Positions 7,216-17,789 are shown, numbered from the stretch's first letter. The stretch: 32,599 bases of DNA from Candidatus Methylomirabilis sp. (GCA_012974305.1 JAAXQN010000186.1:1-32599), one strand, 5' to 3'. Made by a program: numbers and translations. The notes: a model not told the origin generated them from the letters alone.

Positions 7216-7238
7216 ACCGGGGGTGATCTCCCCCTGGT
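7216..7238 (-). other. Stable hairpin in the leader of the 6854-7192 gene
   Basis: GGGGG/CCCCC (7219-7223 with 7230-7234), extended by ACC/GGT across one bulged base, with a 6-nt loop. It lies about 24 nt before the ATG at 7192 and just upstream of the ribosome site, so it could influence translation or mRNA stability. No T-run follows it. Confidence 0.45.
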
Positions 7239-7292
7239 ATAACCTGCATTTATCGAGAAATTTCGTGTGCTATCTGGCCGATCCGTATTTTC

Positions 7293-7321
7293 ACGATAGC
7301 CAGTTTTCGCCCTCTTGTCAA
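7293..7321 (-). promoter_or_regulatory. Sigma70-like promoter of the 6854-7192 gene
   Basis: On the minus strand TTGACA (7321-7316), 17-nt spacer, TATCGT (7298-7293). The expected start near 7286 gives a leader of about 94 nt containing the hairpin at 7216-7238. It is divergent from the plus-strand promoter at 7381. Confidence 0.65.
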
Positions 7322-7380
7322 TCCTCGTCTCTTCTCCTCACACGCCTAGAAACTGCGGCTCCACCGCGTGACACGAGCTC

Positions 7381-7409
7381 TTGACACCCGTCCGACGTTT
7401 CGGTAAGGT
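7381..7409 (+). promoter_or_regulatory. Sigma70-like promoter of the DUF255-aldo/keto reductase fusion gene
   Basis: TTGACA (7381-7386), 17-nt spacer, TAAGGT (7404-7409). The leader to ATG 7639 would be about 220 nt. Bases 7193-7638 hold no gene I can support: they contain this promoter, the divergent minus-strand promoter and a small CTGGT/ACCAG hairpin close to 7600-7617. Confidence 0.6.
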
Positions 7410-7638
7410 CGCATTGAGAGAAAGGTCCAGACGTAAGTTCTCGTCGGCCTCGCGGCCGTTAAGTATATTTGTTTTCAGCCGCTAACACGCTAATCACCGT
7501 CACGGTCTCGCGGCGCTCACACTGCCCACCCTGCCGGCCGCACAGGATATTACACCGAGGACTTGCCGGACTTTTCTCATCTTCGGACCCTCCACACCCT
7601 GGTCCCCTGGAACCAGCGGAATCATAAGGAGTACCATA

Positions 7639-10600
7639 ATGAGCCAAGAGGCTGCGCCGCGGCACACCAATAGGTTGATCCACGAGACCAGTCCCTATCT
7701 GTTGCAGCACGCCCATAATCCGGTCGACTGGTATGCCTGGGGGGAGGAGGCCCGCCAGCGCGCCAAGGGAGAACACCGTCCCATCCTCGTCAGTATCGGC
7801 TACTCCACATGCCACTGGTGCCATGTCATGGAACGCGAGTCGTTCGAGGACGAGGCCATCGCCGCGCTTATGAACAAGCATTTTGTCTGCATCAAGGTCG
7901 ATCGAGAGGAGCGGCCCGACCTCGACGAGATTTACATGGCAGCCACACTCGCGCTCAACCACGGGCAAGGGGGCTGGCCCATGACGGTCTTTCTGACCCC
8001 CGACCAGCAGCCTTTTTTCGCGGGAACCTACTTCCCCCCGACAGACAAATATGGTCGCCCCGGGTTCCCCACCCTGCTCCGACGGATTGCCGAAATTTGG
8101 GAAAACGACCCCGAGACAGTTCAGCAACAGGCTGCTGAGCTGACCGAACACCTCCGCCAGTCGTCACGCTCCCTCGCCTCTATGCCGGTCGGTGAGGCGG
8201 AAGTTGCCGCGGCCATCTCCTACTCTGCCGAGACCTTTGACGCCACCCACGGCGGATTTGGTGCCGCCCCCAAGTTCCCCGCCGCAACGAAACTCTCGCT
8301 CCTCCTGTGTCATCACCAGCGCACCGGGGACAACCATACCCTGCACATGGCCCTCAAGACACTTGACGCTATGGCCCAGGGAGGGATCTACGACCAGATC
8401 GGCGGCGGGTTTGCCCGCTACTCGACGGACGAGCATTGGCTCGTCCCGCATTTTGAAAAGATGCTCTACGATAACGCGCTCCTTACCCGGACCTACCTCG
8501 AGGCCTTCCAGGTCACCGGCGGTCCCTTGTACCAGCGCATTGCTACCGAAGTCCTGGACTACATTTTGCGCGAGATGACCGCTTCCGAGGGCGGCTTCTA
8601 CTCCGCCACCGACGCCGACTCCGAGGGGGAGGAGGGGAAATTCTTCGTCTGGACGCCCGATGAAATCGAAGCGGTCCTGGGCGAAGAGGAGGCGCGGCGC
8701 TTCTGCACCTATTACGACATCACGCCTCGGGGAAACTGGGAGGGAAAGAGCATTGCCAACGTCCGCCGCACGATTAATCAAGTCGCGGCCGGGCTCGATA
8801 TCGACCCCGAGGCGCTTCAGGCATCGCTCGATCAGGCACGGCCGATAATCTACGAGGCCCGGGGGCAGCGGATCCCACCCGGGCTCGACGACAAGATCCT
8901 CACCGCCTGGAACGGATTGATGATCAGCGCGATGGCCGAGGGATATCGCGTCCTCGGTGACCGGCGATATCTGGATGCCGGCACGCGTGCCGCCGATTTT
9001 TTGCTCACCACCCTCGTTCGAGCGGATGGCCGACTGCTCCGGACCTACCGGGCAGGCAAGGCGCACCTCGATGCCTACCTCGAGGACTATGCCTACCTCG
9101 CCGAGGGGCTGATCGACCTTTACGAGGCAGGCGGTGCATCCCGCTACCTCCTGGAATCGCTGCGCCTGGTCGAGATCGTTCTGGCCGACTTTCTCGACGA
9201 GGAGAGCGGGGCTTTCTACTCCACAGCGCGGGACCACGAATTTCTGATCGTGCGGCATCGGGAGGGAAACGATGGAGCCACCCCAGCCGGGAACGCCGTG
9301 GCCGCCTCTGCGCTCGCCCGCCTCTCGTTCCACCTGGACCGCGAAGACTTGCGAAACGCAGCGGAGCGCGCGATCACCGCCTACGGCAAACAGATCAGCC
9401 GCCTCCCCCATGCTTTTGCCAAGAGCCTGGCGGTCGTGGATCTGCTCCTGGATGGGCCGGTTGAGCTGGCCCTGATCGGGAGTAGCGGGGAGACCCGTCT
9501 TGAAGCGCTCCGCCGTGAAGTCGGCCGCCGCTACTTCCCCAACAGGATCATCGCCCACTACGATCCGGCCTCGGGCCATGCTCCCTCTTTCCCCCTGCTC
9601 GAAGGGAAGGGTCTTGTCAATGGACAGGCAGCGCTCTATGTATGCCGGAACTTCGCCTGCCAGGCCCCCATCACCGATCCGGCGCTGGTTGCCCCGGCCC
9701 TGAGCGCTCCCATGTCGGACGCGGAACCCACAAGACGGTCGGTCGTCGGCACCTTCCTGGCAGGCAGCGCCACCCCCGGCGATACCGCCGCCTACGCCGC
9801 TCGGTTCCCCGCCCACGGCTATGTTTCCCTGGGCACGACCGGCCTTATCACCAGCAAGGTCGGGTTCGGCGGCTACCGCGTTGACGATGAGACTCCCAGG
9901 CACCGCGAGGCGCTCGAAAAGGCCCTCCTCGGCGGCTGCAACCTCATCGATACGTCTACCAACTACATGGATGGCGGGAGTGAACGTTGCGTCGGTATCG
10001 TGCTCGGCGCGCTGGTACGGTCCGAGAAGCTGCGTCGTGAGGAACTCATCGTGGTCTCGAAGATCGGCTACGTGCAGGGGACTAACCTAGTCCTGGCCCA
10101 GGAACGGGAGACAGCCAGCCAAGCCTTTCCAGAGATGATTAAATACATGGATGGTTGCTGGCACTGTATCCATCCCGAGTTCCTCGGCGAGCAGCTCGAG
10201 CGTTCGCTCGCACGCCTCCAGCTCGACACCCTGGATGTCTGCCTGCTCCACAATCCCGAATACTTTTTCTCGGACGCCAAGAAGCGAGGCCGCGGGTCTC
10301 TGGAGGACCTCCGAGCAGAGTTCTACCGGCGACTCCGGGATGCCTTTGCGTTCTTCGAAAGCCAGGTCTCAGCGGGCACGATTCAATGGTACGGTGTCTC
10401 TTCGAACACAGCGGTCTCACCCGCCTCAGACCCGGAGGCGACCTCGCTCAGCCGCATGCTGGCCGCGGCGCGAGAAGCCGGAGGCCCCGGCCACCATTTT
10501 CGGGTCCTTCAGCTACCGATGAACCTGTTCGAGGGGGGCGGTGTCCTGGAGCGGAACACTGGACCGGATAACCAGCAAACAGTCCTTGAAGCTGCCGTCG

Positions 10601-11283
10601 AGGCAGGGGTGGATGTCCTGGTGAACCGGCCGCTCAATGCCATTGTCGGCGACCGCATGCTGCGCCTGGCTAGCTTTGATGTAAAGGCTGAGCCAATCGA
10701 TATCGATGCCCAGCTCAAGGTCGTGGCCGATCTGGAGGCAGAGTGGCGTCAGCGGCTCGCTCCGAATATCCAGACATCGCCCAAGAGTCTCGCCCCGGAC
10801 CATTTCTTCCGCTGGGCCGATCAACTGCAGAGCCTTTCGGGCCAGCTCGAGAGCCTCGAACACTGGGAGCATATCGAGGGACAGATGATCATGCCGCAGC
10901 TCACGCAGTTGCTCGCGACCCTTGATAATAATCTCACGGGTGAGCTACAGTCGGTGTGGCAGTCCTGGCGCGCCCGCTATCTGGAGGAACTGGCAAAGCC
11001 ATTAGCCGAATTTCGGCGCCAGGGGGCCAACAAGAGCCAGCGACAGAGCGCAGCAATCTCGGCAGTGATCGATCCGTTGCTCCCGGCCGAGCGACGGGCC
11101 GAGAGTCTCTCGCGCAAGGCCCTCTGGGTGCTGACCAGCACGCCCGGCGTTAGCTGCGTGCTGAACGGTATGCGGAGACCTGCCTACGTTGAAGATTCCC
11201 TCGGTATCCTTGCCTGGTCACCGCTCGCCGAGGTCGTCCCGATCTACCATGCCATCCAAACCCTCAGACTACCCCATCGGTAG
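7639..11283 (+). CDS. Fusion of YyaL/DUF255 thioredoxin-domain protein and aldo/keto reductase
   Basis: A single open frame of 1214 residues. Residues 1 to about 680 are a complete canonical YyaL/SPATA20-type protein: a thioredoxin-like domain with Cys58 and Cys61 (CHWCHV), then the barrel with [22 protein letters not shown] and [12 protein letters not shown], ending in the usual CRNFACQ...TDP segment. From about 727 to the end lies an aldo/keto reductase: [14 protein letters not shown], Asp771 and Tyr776 (IDTSTNY), Lys808 (VSKIG), His871 (LLHNPE), so the catalytic tetrad is intact. A helical insertion of about 150 residues (roughly 1000-1150) precedes the last AKR segment ([15 protein letters not shown]). 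No signal peptide, so cytoplasmic. AAGGAG lies 7 nt before ATG 7639. Its 3' end overlaps the convergent PIG-L gene by 20 bases. The reaction is unknown; the fusion suggests an oxidoreductase acting on the product or substrate of the barrel. Confidence 0.92.
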   Translation: MSQEAAPRHTNRLIHETSPYLLQHAHNPVDWYAWGEEARQRAKGEHRPILVSIGYSTCHWCHVMERESFEDEAIAALMNKHFVCIKVDREERPDLDEIYMAATLALNHGQGGWPMTVFLTPDQQPFFAGTYFPPTDKYGRPGFPTLLRRIAEIWENDPETVQQQAAELTEHLRQSSRSLASMPVGEAEVAAAISYSAETFDATHGGFGAAPKFPAATKLSLLLCHHQRTGDNHTLHMALKTLDAMAQGGIYDQIGGGFARYSTDEHWLVPHFEKMLYDNALLTRTYLEAFQVTGGPLYQRIATEVLDYILREMTASEGGFYSATDADSEGEEGKFFVWTPDEIEAVLGEEEARRFCTYYDITPRGNWEGKSIANVRRTINQVAAGLDIDPEALQASLDQARPIIYEARGQRIPPGLDDKILTAWNGLMISAMAEGYRVLGDRRYLDAGTRAADFLLTTLVRADGRLLRTYRAGKAHLDAYLEDYAYLAEGLIDLYEAGGASRYLLESLRLVEIVLADFLDEESGAFYSTARDHEFLIVRHREGNDGATPAGNAVAASALARLSFHLDREDLRNAAERAITAYGKQISRLPHAFAKSLAVVDLLLDGPVELALIGSSGETRLEALRREVGRRYFPNRIIAHYDPASGHAPSFPLLEGKGLVNGQAALYVCRNFACQAPITDPALVAPALSAPMSDAEPTRRSVVGTFLAGSATPGDTAAYAARFPAHGYVSLGTTGLITSKVGFGGYRVDDETPRHREALEKALLGGCNLIDTSTNYMDGGSERCVGIVLGALVRSEKLRREELIVVSKIGYVQGTNLVLAQERETASQAFPEMIKYMDGCWHCIHPEFLGEQLERSLARLQLDTLDVCLLHNPEYFFSDAKKRGRGSLEDLRAEFYRRLRDAFAFFESQVSAGTIQWYGVSSNTAVSPASDPEATSLSRMLAAAREAGGPGHHFRVLQLPMNLFEGGGVLERNTGPDNQQTVLEAAVEAGVDVLVNRPLNAIVGDRMLRLASFDVKAEPIDIDAQLKVVADLEAEWRQRLAPNIQTSPKSLAPDHFFRWADQLQSLSGQLESLEHWEHIEGQMIMPQLTQLLATLDNNLTGELQSVWQSWRARYLEELAKPLAEFRRQGANKSQRQSAAISAVIDPLLPAERRAESLSRKALWVLTSTPGVSCVLNGMRRPAYVEDSLGILAWSPLAEVVPIYHAIQTLRLPHR

Positions 11284-12040
11284 GTCCACGAGTAGTACCC
11301 TCAAAGAACTCGAGTTCGAATGCTTCTGCATACATAGTCATCTGTAAATTCTCTCGTGCAATTTTGCGGTTAACCCTTAAAACGCGTTCATCAAGGCCAT
11401 GGTTTCTCGTATTCAAGTTCCGTTGCTGTTGGGACTCGTGGAACCGCAGCAATTGGCCTTTCCACTCTGCATCTTTTTCTCCAAATACCGTATAGACATC
11501 GTGGCGCATGCTGATGGTCTTCGGATCTCTGTTTAAGAACGCTGTAATCGAATAGCCCGCCCCTGAGGCGATTCTTCGGAAGATAGAATACGTCCTTTGA
11601 TGGTCAATATTTGTATCGTTGCCGTGAGGAAGAAAAACGACATCCGGCCGTATTTGTAGAAAATGATCCCGAACACGATCAACATTCACCTCGTTCTCAA
11701 TGATATCGCCCGCATGGTCTTCCTCAAGTCTCAAAAAGCTCAGGTGTGATTCTGGTAGTCCAAAGAATGTGCAGCTCTTCCTTTGTTCCTCTTCTCTTAT
11801 TTGACCTTTTGTCTGCCTCGTAGGAGGAGAGCAAAACCCATCCTCCACTCCACTGGCCCCGGAACTCAGGACGGCCACATATATGAGGTCCCCATTATCC
11901 CTGAAAAACCGCAAACTTATCCCAATTTCATCAAAATCATCTGGGTGAGGGGCCAGAACCAACGTGACTAGCTCCTTGGGGACTTGGATTGAATGAAGAA
12001 AAACGGGCATCCCAGCTGTAAATAAGTCTTTCATGTCCAT
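11264..12040 (-). CDS. PIG-L/LmbE family deacetylase
   Basis: A 258-residue zinc-dependent N-deacetylase-like protein. The N-terminal metal motif is present as [11 protein letters not shown] (about 30-40), with the His, Asp and Asp that bind zinc and act as base. The second motif appears as [13 protein letters not shown], giving the distal His. Family members remove acetyl from GlcNAc-type substrates; the substrate here is unknown. The start MDMKDL follows GGAGGGG about 8 nt upstream. The DNA is visibly less GC-rich than its neighbours, suggesting later acquisition. Its 3' end overlaps the convergent fusion gene by 20 bases, and it starts 42 bases after the small ORF downstream of thyX. Confidence 0.85.
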   Translation of the reverse strand: MDMKDLFTAGMPVFLHSIQVPKELVTLVLAPHPDDFDEIGISLRFFRDNGDLIYVAVLSSGASGVEDGFCSPPTRQTKGQIREEEQRKSCTFFGLPESHLSFLRLEEDHAGDIIENEVNVDRVRDHFLQIRPDVVFLPHGNDTNIDHQRTYSIFRRIASGAGYSITAFLNRDPKTISMRHDVYTVFGEKDAEWKGQLLRFHESQQQRNLNTRNHGLDERVLRVNRKIARENLQMTMYAEAFELEFFEGTTRGPTDGVV

Positions 12041-12082
12041 ACGTAACCCCTCCGCCGTCCCTTCAATCGGAGCAAGAGAAGT

Positions 12083-12301
12083 TTACACGGCGAGCTTGAG
12101 GAGTTGGCGGAGGCGCGCTTCAGTGCCCGTCAGATCGTGGGCGCGGGCCGCCTCGGTCATGGCGCGAAGCCGGGGGTAGTTAATCCGTTGCTCTTCCAAA
12201 AGATCCCGAGCGAAGGAGCCGTCGCGGATCTCACGGATGATTTGTCGGAACTCAGCGAATCTAAACCTTGCTATGCTCGGGTTGCCACTGAGAAGTGCCA
12301 T
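12083..12301 (-). CDS. Small ORF resembling the ketol-acid reductoisomerase C-terminal domain
   Basis: A 72-residue product. Residues about 17-70 follow the pattern of the last helices of IlvC: I-x-x-E-I-x-D-G-x-F-A (IREIRDGSFARDLL), then E-E-Q, a Pro, an Ala, a His and a final L-R-x-L-L. The catalytic and NADPH-binding parts of IlvC are absent, so it is not an enzyme by itself. It may be a free-standing regulatory domain or a gene remnant. ATG 12301 overlaps the 3' end of thyX by 41 bases in another frame; no strong ribosome site is visible, which fits translational coupling. The family assignment is my own reading of the pattern. Confidence 0.5.
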   Translation of the reverse strand: MALLSGNPSIARFRFAEFRQIIREIRDGSFARDLLEEQRINYPRLRAMTEAARAHDLTGTEARLRQLLKLAV

Positions 12302-13043
12302 CGGGGAGGGGGATCTCTTTGAAGTCGCCAAACAGGTGGGGTGCCTCTTTTTTCATGATCTCGGCCACCTTTCCGAAGACCAGGCGGATCTCCACCTCGG
12401 CCCCCGGCTCGGTCCGGGCCTCGATCACCCATCGGAGCGTCCTGGCATTGGCCGACCAGATGATCGTGGTCGCTACCCCATCGGGGGCAACGCGGCGCAT
12501 GGCGGAGGTGAGGACCTTTTTTTCGTGGAACGGTCGCCCCTCGATCGCCAGAACGTCCGCCATGCGTTGCTGAGCCTCCTCACTTTTCCTGACGGATTCT
12601 TCAAAGAGCGCCAGTGCCTCCGGGTTGTCACGGATCTCCGGGGGTACCCACATGCCGATCTCCGTCAGGCGCACGAAGCGGAGGCTCTCTTGACTAATCG
12701 CGGTCCCGACCCGATGCCTCACAAGTTCGTGGGTGAAAACACGACTGCAATTAAAGAAGGCAAAGCTCCAGCTGGCATGCTCCAGGACGCTGCCGTGCTT
12801 GACGCTCAGAATGTTTTCGAGGTAGGCCTTGCTCCCCTCCCGGACCTTGGTGACATTGGGATTCAGACCGGGCTCGAACGAACGATAACAGGACCGTCCC
12901 GCCACTTCGATAAGCTTCTCACCCCCTGAGGGGGCGTCGGTGTCCCAGCCAGAGACGCCCACCGCTTGCAGATACGCGGCAAGCCCCTCCTCATTGATCG
13001 TCGGCCGGGCCAGGAGAAAGACCTGCGGTTCTACTTGCTTCAT
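12261..13043 (-). CDS. thyX: FAD-dependent thymidylate synthase
   Basis: A 260-residue ThyX. It makes dTMP from dUMP using methylenetetrahydrofolate, with FAD and NADPH. Visible features are the conserved LEHASWSFAF helix, the signature starting RHR (109-111) as RHRVGTAISQESLR, and the late NARTLRWVIEAR and AE-rich helices. The signature is one residue longer than the textbook RHRxxSxNxxSxR; I have seen this form described for some lineages. ATG 13043 is chosen because GGAGGG lies 5 nt upstream; a GTG at 13055 reads through that site. Having ThyX suggests folate chemistry without thyA, but the rest of the genome is not visible. Confidence 0.93.
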   Translation of the reverse strand: MKQVEPQVFLLARPTINEEGLAAYLQAVGVSGWDTDAPSGGEKLIEVAGRSCYRSFEPGLNPNVTKVREGSKAYLENILSVKHGSVLEHASWSFAFFNCSRVFTHELVRHRVGTAISQESLRFVRLTEIGMWVPPEIRDNPEALALFEESVRKSEEAQQRMADVLAIEGRPFHEKKVLTSAMRRVAPDGVATTIIWSANARTLRWVIEARTEPGAEVEIRLVFGKVAEIMKKEAPHLFGDFKEIPLPDGTSQWQPEHSKV

Positions 13044-13063
13044 AACACCCTCCACTCGGGGCT

Positions 13064-13093
13064 ATTGTGATGACCGGAAGCTCCACCCGTCAA
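13064..13093 (-). promoter_or_regulatory. Possible promoter of thyX
   Basis: On the minus strand TTGACG (13093-13088), 18-nt spacer, CACAAT (13069-13064). The start would be near 13057, giving a very short leader that still includes the GGAGGG ribosome site. Confidence 0.45.
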
Positions 13094-13117
13094 GGGAAAT
13101 CCACCCAATCCGGCTGG

Positions 13118-13217
13118 GACGCTAGAATGCTGGCACGCTGGAATGCTTTCAAGTTTGAAGAGCTCTACGACGTTCTCCTTTTGAGCCTGCTAGCGTCCTA
13201 GCGTTCTAGCGCCCTAG
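13118..13217. repeat. Inverted arms of degenerate 8-nt units (CTAGNACG)
   Basis: In the left arm CTAG, CTGG, CTGG and CTTT occur at 13122, 13130, 13138 and 13146, an exact 8-nt period. In the right arm CTAG occurs at 13190, 13198, 13206 and 13214, again every 8 nt. The reverse complement of the right arm (CTAGGGCG-CTAGAACG-CTAGGACG) matches the left (CTAGAATG-CTGGCACG), so a long imperfect hairpin can form around about 40 nt. The last CTAG contains the stop codon of the membrane protein gene (13214-13216). It may act as a transcript end for that operon. Confidence 0.7.
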
Positions 13218-14002
13218 AAAGGCAATGACGCGGAAACGAGCAGGTAGCGGCCCAGAAATTCACCGAGAAAGACGGTAATGACGGCGACGTAATAGAAGCC
13301 GGTGGCCGCCTGCACATTGGGAAGACGCAGGCAATTCAATATCACCAGCGCGACCACTAACGAGGCACCGATCCCGACGAACATCCGACTCACGAGGAGG
13401 ACCCAGTGCTCTCCCAAAAGTCGCACCCACTCCCCGCTCCCCGGACCAAATCCGTAGACCAGGAGGGTGAAGAGGGCCGGAAGTGCACCCTGGAGCAGAA
13501 TAACCATACAGAAGACATCGGAAACGCGCTTGATGAGCCGGACGGGCAGGTGGGGCTCGTTCAGGTACCGATGCCCCAAGAGCAGCCCGATCAGCGCCAT
13601 CCCGAGGATGAGGGCCGAGGTGAGGGCATTCGTCGTTCCCATAATGACGCCCAACGACCCAGCCGCGGGGATGGGATAGCGCAAAACATCGAAGACCAAC
13701 AGGACCAAGCCTGCCAGGATGGCCAGCCGATGAAGGACTCCTGCTCCAGGACTTCCCGGGAGAAACCAAGTCACCGTAAAGGCCAGCAACAGGGCGGCAA
13801 AAAGGACGCTTAACCACAGCACGAGGCCCCCTTGCCCCATTGAACGCCACAGGGCAAGACCCTCAATCGCAAGGAGAATCAGGCCACAGATCCGATAAAA
13901 TTGGCGGCTGATGGCCTCAGACGGGATTAAGAGCAGGGCCACCATGCCGCCAACCGCGATCTGGTGCAGGAAAAGAACGAAGGTCCGTCCCAGTTGGTCC
14001 AT
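13214..14002 (-). CDS. Multi-pass membrane protein, loosely NrfD/DmsC-like
   Basis: A 262-residue protein with about eight hydrophobic segments spread along its length and short loops, no signal peptide. The last segments (ATGFYYVAVITVFLGEFLGR) and the GHRYLNEP loop recall quinone-binding membrane subunits of the NrfD/DmsC type, but the similarity is weak and I would not assign a function. No partner iron-sulfur subunit is encoded next to it. ATG 14002 follows a weak GAGG; TTG 14011 is the longer alternative. It begins 69 bases after thiC and is probably on the same riboswitch-controlled transcript. Its stop codon lies in the 8-nt-unit repeat. Confidence 0.65.
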   Translation of the reverse strand: MDQLGRTFVLFLHQIAVGGMVALLLIPSEAISRQFYRICGLILLAIEGLALWRSMGQGGLVLWLSVLFAALLLAFTVTWFLPGSPGAGVLHRLAILAGLVLLVFDVLRYPIPAAGSLGVIMGTTNALTSALILGMALIGLLLGHRYLNEPHLPVRLIKRVSDVFCMVILLQGALPALFTLLVYGFGPGSGEWVRLLGEHWVLLVSRMFVGIGASLVVALVILNCLRLPNVQAATGFYYVAVITVFLGEFLGRYLLVSASLPF

Positions 14003-14071
14003 CGTCCTCAACGATCAATAAGCAGGCGTACGGAATGCGCCAGACCGCGCGGAAGCAATCGGCGAAATCTA

Positions 14072-16018
<1,947 letters not shown>

Positions 16019-16022
16019 CTAC

Positions 16023-16061
16023 TACAAAAAGAAAAGCGCGAGGCACATTTACCCGCGCTTT
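16023..16061 (-). terminator. Riboswitch-linked intrinsic terminator before thiC
   Basis: On the minus strand AAAGCGCG pairs with CGCGCTTT (16061-16054 with 16040-16033), a perfect 8-bp stem with a 13-nt loop, followed at once by TTCTTTTT. It lies between the TPP aptamer and thiC, so it is the likely off-switch when thiamine pyrophosphate is bound. Confidence 0.8.
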
Positions 16062-16078
16062 GGCTGTCTTTCCCAGAC

Positions 16079-16175
16079 ACCTCCCTCCGCTGGCATTATC
16101 CAGATCAGGTTCGACGGTCGTCCCGGGACTAACGGGACCTCTCAGCTCGCCTCCGCGCGCTCCCGTGGTCCTCCC
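16079..16175 (-). promoter_or_regulatory. TPP (THI element) riboswitch aptamer
   Basis: Read on the minus strand the sequence holds the conserved blocks of the thiamine pyrophosphate aptamer in order: ACGGGAGC, GCTGAGAGG, then CGTCGAACCTGATCTGGAT and AATGCCAGCGGAGGGA. The blocks flank the expected variable stem (GGTCCC...GGGAC). It lies about 140 nt upstream of thiC with an intrinsic terminator between them, so it fits transcription-termination control. Confidence 0.96.
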
Positions 16176-16188
16176 TATTGTTGTTTTC

Positions 16189-16217
16189 TTCCTATCACGC
16201 CCTCCCGGTTTTGTCAA
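16189..16217 (-). promoter_or_regulatory. Sigma70-like promoter of the thiC operon
   Basis: On the minus strand TTGACA (16217-16212), 17-nt spacer, TAGGAA (16194-16189). The start near 16182 is just before the riboswitch aptamer, exactly where a THI element leader should begin. Confidence 0.75.
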
Positions 16218-16513
16218 CTATCCCACACGCTTTCCGAATCCCCGATCTTTCGAAAACCGGCTTTTCCAATGCCTTTCAGCTGCCCGCCACAGATGCGAAG
16301 GTAGACCTCGCACCCGGGGCACCCCACACCTCGATAGAGGCCGTGGTAGACGCAAAGCCCCTCGGGGATTTCCAGGACCGGACACATCCGTGGACCTCCA
16401 TGGAGAAGCACAGAAGGCGCAGATCCAAGAGGAATTTGCTTCGTCAGGCACATACGCTCCGGACAAATTGCAAACGGCATGCCGAGGCCGCTCTCTGGAT
16501 AAAAGGAAGTCAT
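16214..16513 (-). CDS. Small cysteine-rich protein, hypothetical
   Basis: The frame encodes 99 residues with seven cysteines, including CPERMC, MCPVLEIPEGLC and GCPGC, plus ICGG. This clustering and the Gly/Pro turns look like a metal-binding or iron-sulfur protein rather than a chance frame. I do not recognise a family. ATG 16513 is the start used; an internal ATG at 16480 would still keep all cysteines. No strong ribosome site is visible. It lies 46 bases after the rhlB stop codon and ends on the -35 box of the thiC promoter. An overlapping plus-strand frame (16178-16639) looks much less like protein. Confidence 0.45.
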   Translation of the reverse strand: MTSFYPESGLGMPFAICPERMCLTKQIPLGSAPSVLLHGGPRMCPVLEIPEGLCVYHGLYRGVGCPGCEVYLRICGGQLKGIGKAGFRKIGDSESVWDS

Positions 16514-16559
16514 CACATGTCCAGGAAAGAAGGAGTCAGGTCAGATGAGATGGAAAGGA

Positions 16560-17789
16560 TCAAGGAAAAGAACGGCGGGTTGTTCTGCGATGGCCGGGCC
16601 GCTTGGCCGCAGGTGGCCGGGACGGAGGGGCGGTCTTGAGAAAGAGTTCATCTTCAGGCCACTCCACTGGGATCTTGTAACCGACCAGGGCCTCGATAGC
16701 GGGCAGGCCAAGGACATACTTTTCGTCGGCCAAGGTGATGGCTTTCCCCGAGGCCCCTGCTCTGGCAGTCCGACCTATCCGATGGATGTAGTCTTCGGGA
16801 TCCTGTGGCACATCGTAGTTGACCACATGAGTCACCCTTTCGATATGGAGACCTCGGGAGGCAACATCTGTCGCCACCAGAATCGGGAGTTCCCCTCTTT
16901 TGAAGGTTTCGATCACTTTGAGTCGTATTCTCTGATCGATATCGCCGGTGATGGCCCGGCTTTCGTAGCCGTAGAGGGTAAGTCGGTCGGCGAGCCCCTG
17001 GGCACCCCGCTTCGTGTTGGTGAAGATCAGAATCCGTTCTCCCCGCTCCCGCTTCAATAGCCCCAGAAGAAGGGGAAGCTTCTCCTCTCGAGACACATGG
17101 TACAGAACCTCTTCCACCTGCGCGACGGTTAGCTGTTCTGGCGTGGCGGAGACTTTGACAGGATTGTTCATGAACTCGTAGGCCAGTTCCATCTCCCGAT
17201 AGCCTAATGTAGCCGAGAAGAGGAAAGATTGACGGAGGTGGTAAGGCGGAAGGCGCCGCATGATGTACCGGATATCCCTGATGAACCCCATGTCGAACAT
17301 TCGATCCGCCTCGTCGATCACTACCACCTCGATAGCCTTGAGGCTGTACACGCGCTGTCTCGAATAATCGATGAGACGCCCGGGCGTTCCCACCACAATG
17401 TCCACCTTCTGGCGCAGGGCCTCCCGCTGCCCGTGGTAGTCGATCCCCCCATAGACAGCGAGGATATTCAGGCGGGTGAACTGTCCCAGAAGCCGGGCGT
17501 CCTCATAGATCTGCACCGTGAGCTCCCTGGTAGGGGCGACGACGATGGCCCTGGGAAGAGCTGGTGCGGTCACCCGCTCACTTCGAAGGAGACGAGTGAA
17601 GCAGGCAATGAGGAAGGCCGCCGTCTTCCCGGTCCCTGTCTGGGCCTGCCCGGCTACATCTTTCCCCTCGAGGATCAGGGGCAGGGTCAGCTCCTGAATT
17701 TGGGTGCAATGGGTGAATCCGGCCGCCTCGATACCTCTCAGCACCGGTTTGGGAAGGTTAAGGGTCTGAAATGCGACCGGTTTGCCCAT
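16560..17789 (-). CDS. rhlB: DEAD-box ATP-dependent RNA helicase, RhlB-like
   Basis: A 409-residue DEAD-box helicase. In order: F-x-x-L-N-L and Q motif (TQIQ), Walker A GQAQTGTGKT (about 47-56), PTREL, GG, TPGRLIDY, DEAD (159-162), SAT (192-194), and in the second RecA domain FTNTKR, ATDVASRGLHI and HRIGRTARAG. The overall pattern and segments such as DEADRMFDMGFI, and LPAIE...IPV near the end, follow E. coli RhlB closely, with a short basic tail (KRPGHRRTTRR). It likely unwinds structured RNA, perhaps with RNase E-type partners. ATG 17789 is used (GTG 17792 precedes it directly). It is the last gene of the minus-strand operon that includes mqnE and mqnC. Confidence 0.9.
   Translation of the reverse strand: MGKPVAFQTLNLPKPVLRGIEAAGFTHCTQIQELTLPLILEGKDVAGQAQTGTGKTAAFLIACFTRLLRSERVTAPALPRAIVVAPTRELTVQIYEDARLLGQFTRLNILAVYGGIDYHGQREALRQKVDIVVGTPGRLIDYSRQRVYSLKAIEVVVIDEADRMFDMGFIRDIRYIMRRLPPYHLRQSFLFSATLGYREMELAYEFMNNPVKVSATPEQLTVAQVEEVLYHVSREEKLPLLLGLLKRERGERILIFTNTKRGAQGLADRLTLYGYESRAITGDIDQRIRLKVIETFKRGELPILVATDVASRGLHIERVTHVVNYDVPQDPEDYIHRIGRTARAGASGKAITLADEKYVLGLPAIEALVGYKIPVEWPEDELFLKTAPPSRPPAAKRPGHRRTTRRSFP

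Noticed and set aside
8164-9903. Long open frame of 579 codons on the minus strand
   Set aside because: It lies entirely antisense to the DUF255 part of the fusion gene, whose family motifs are unmistakable. High GC in third positions creates such mirror frames.
16178-16639. Plus-strand frame of 153 codons upstream of the thiC leader
   Set aside because: It begins in the thiC promoter region and runs into the 3' end of rhlB; the residue pattern is not protein-like compared with the cysteine-rich minus-strand frame.
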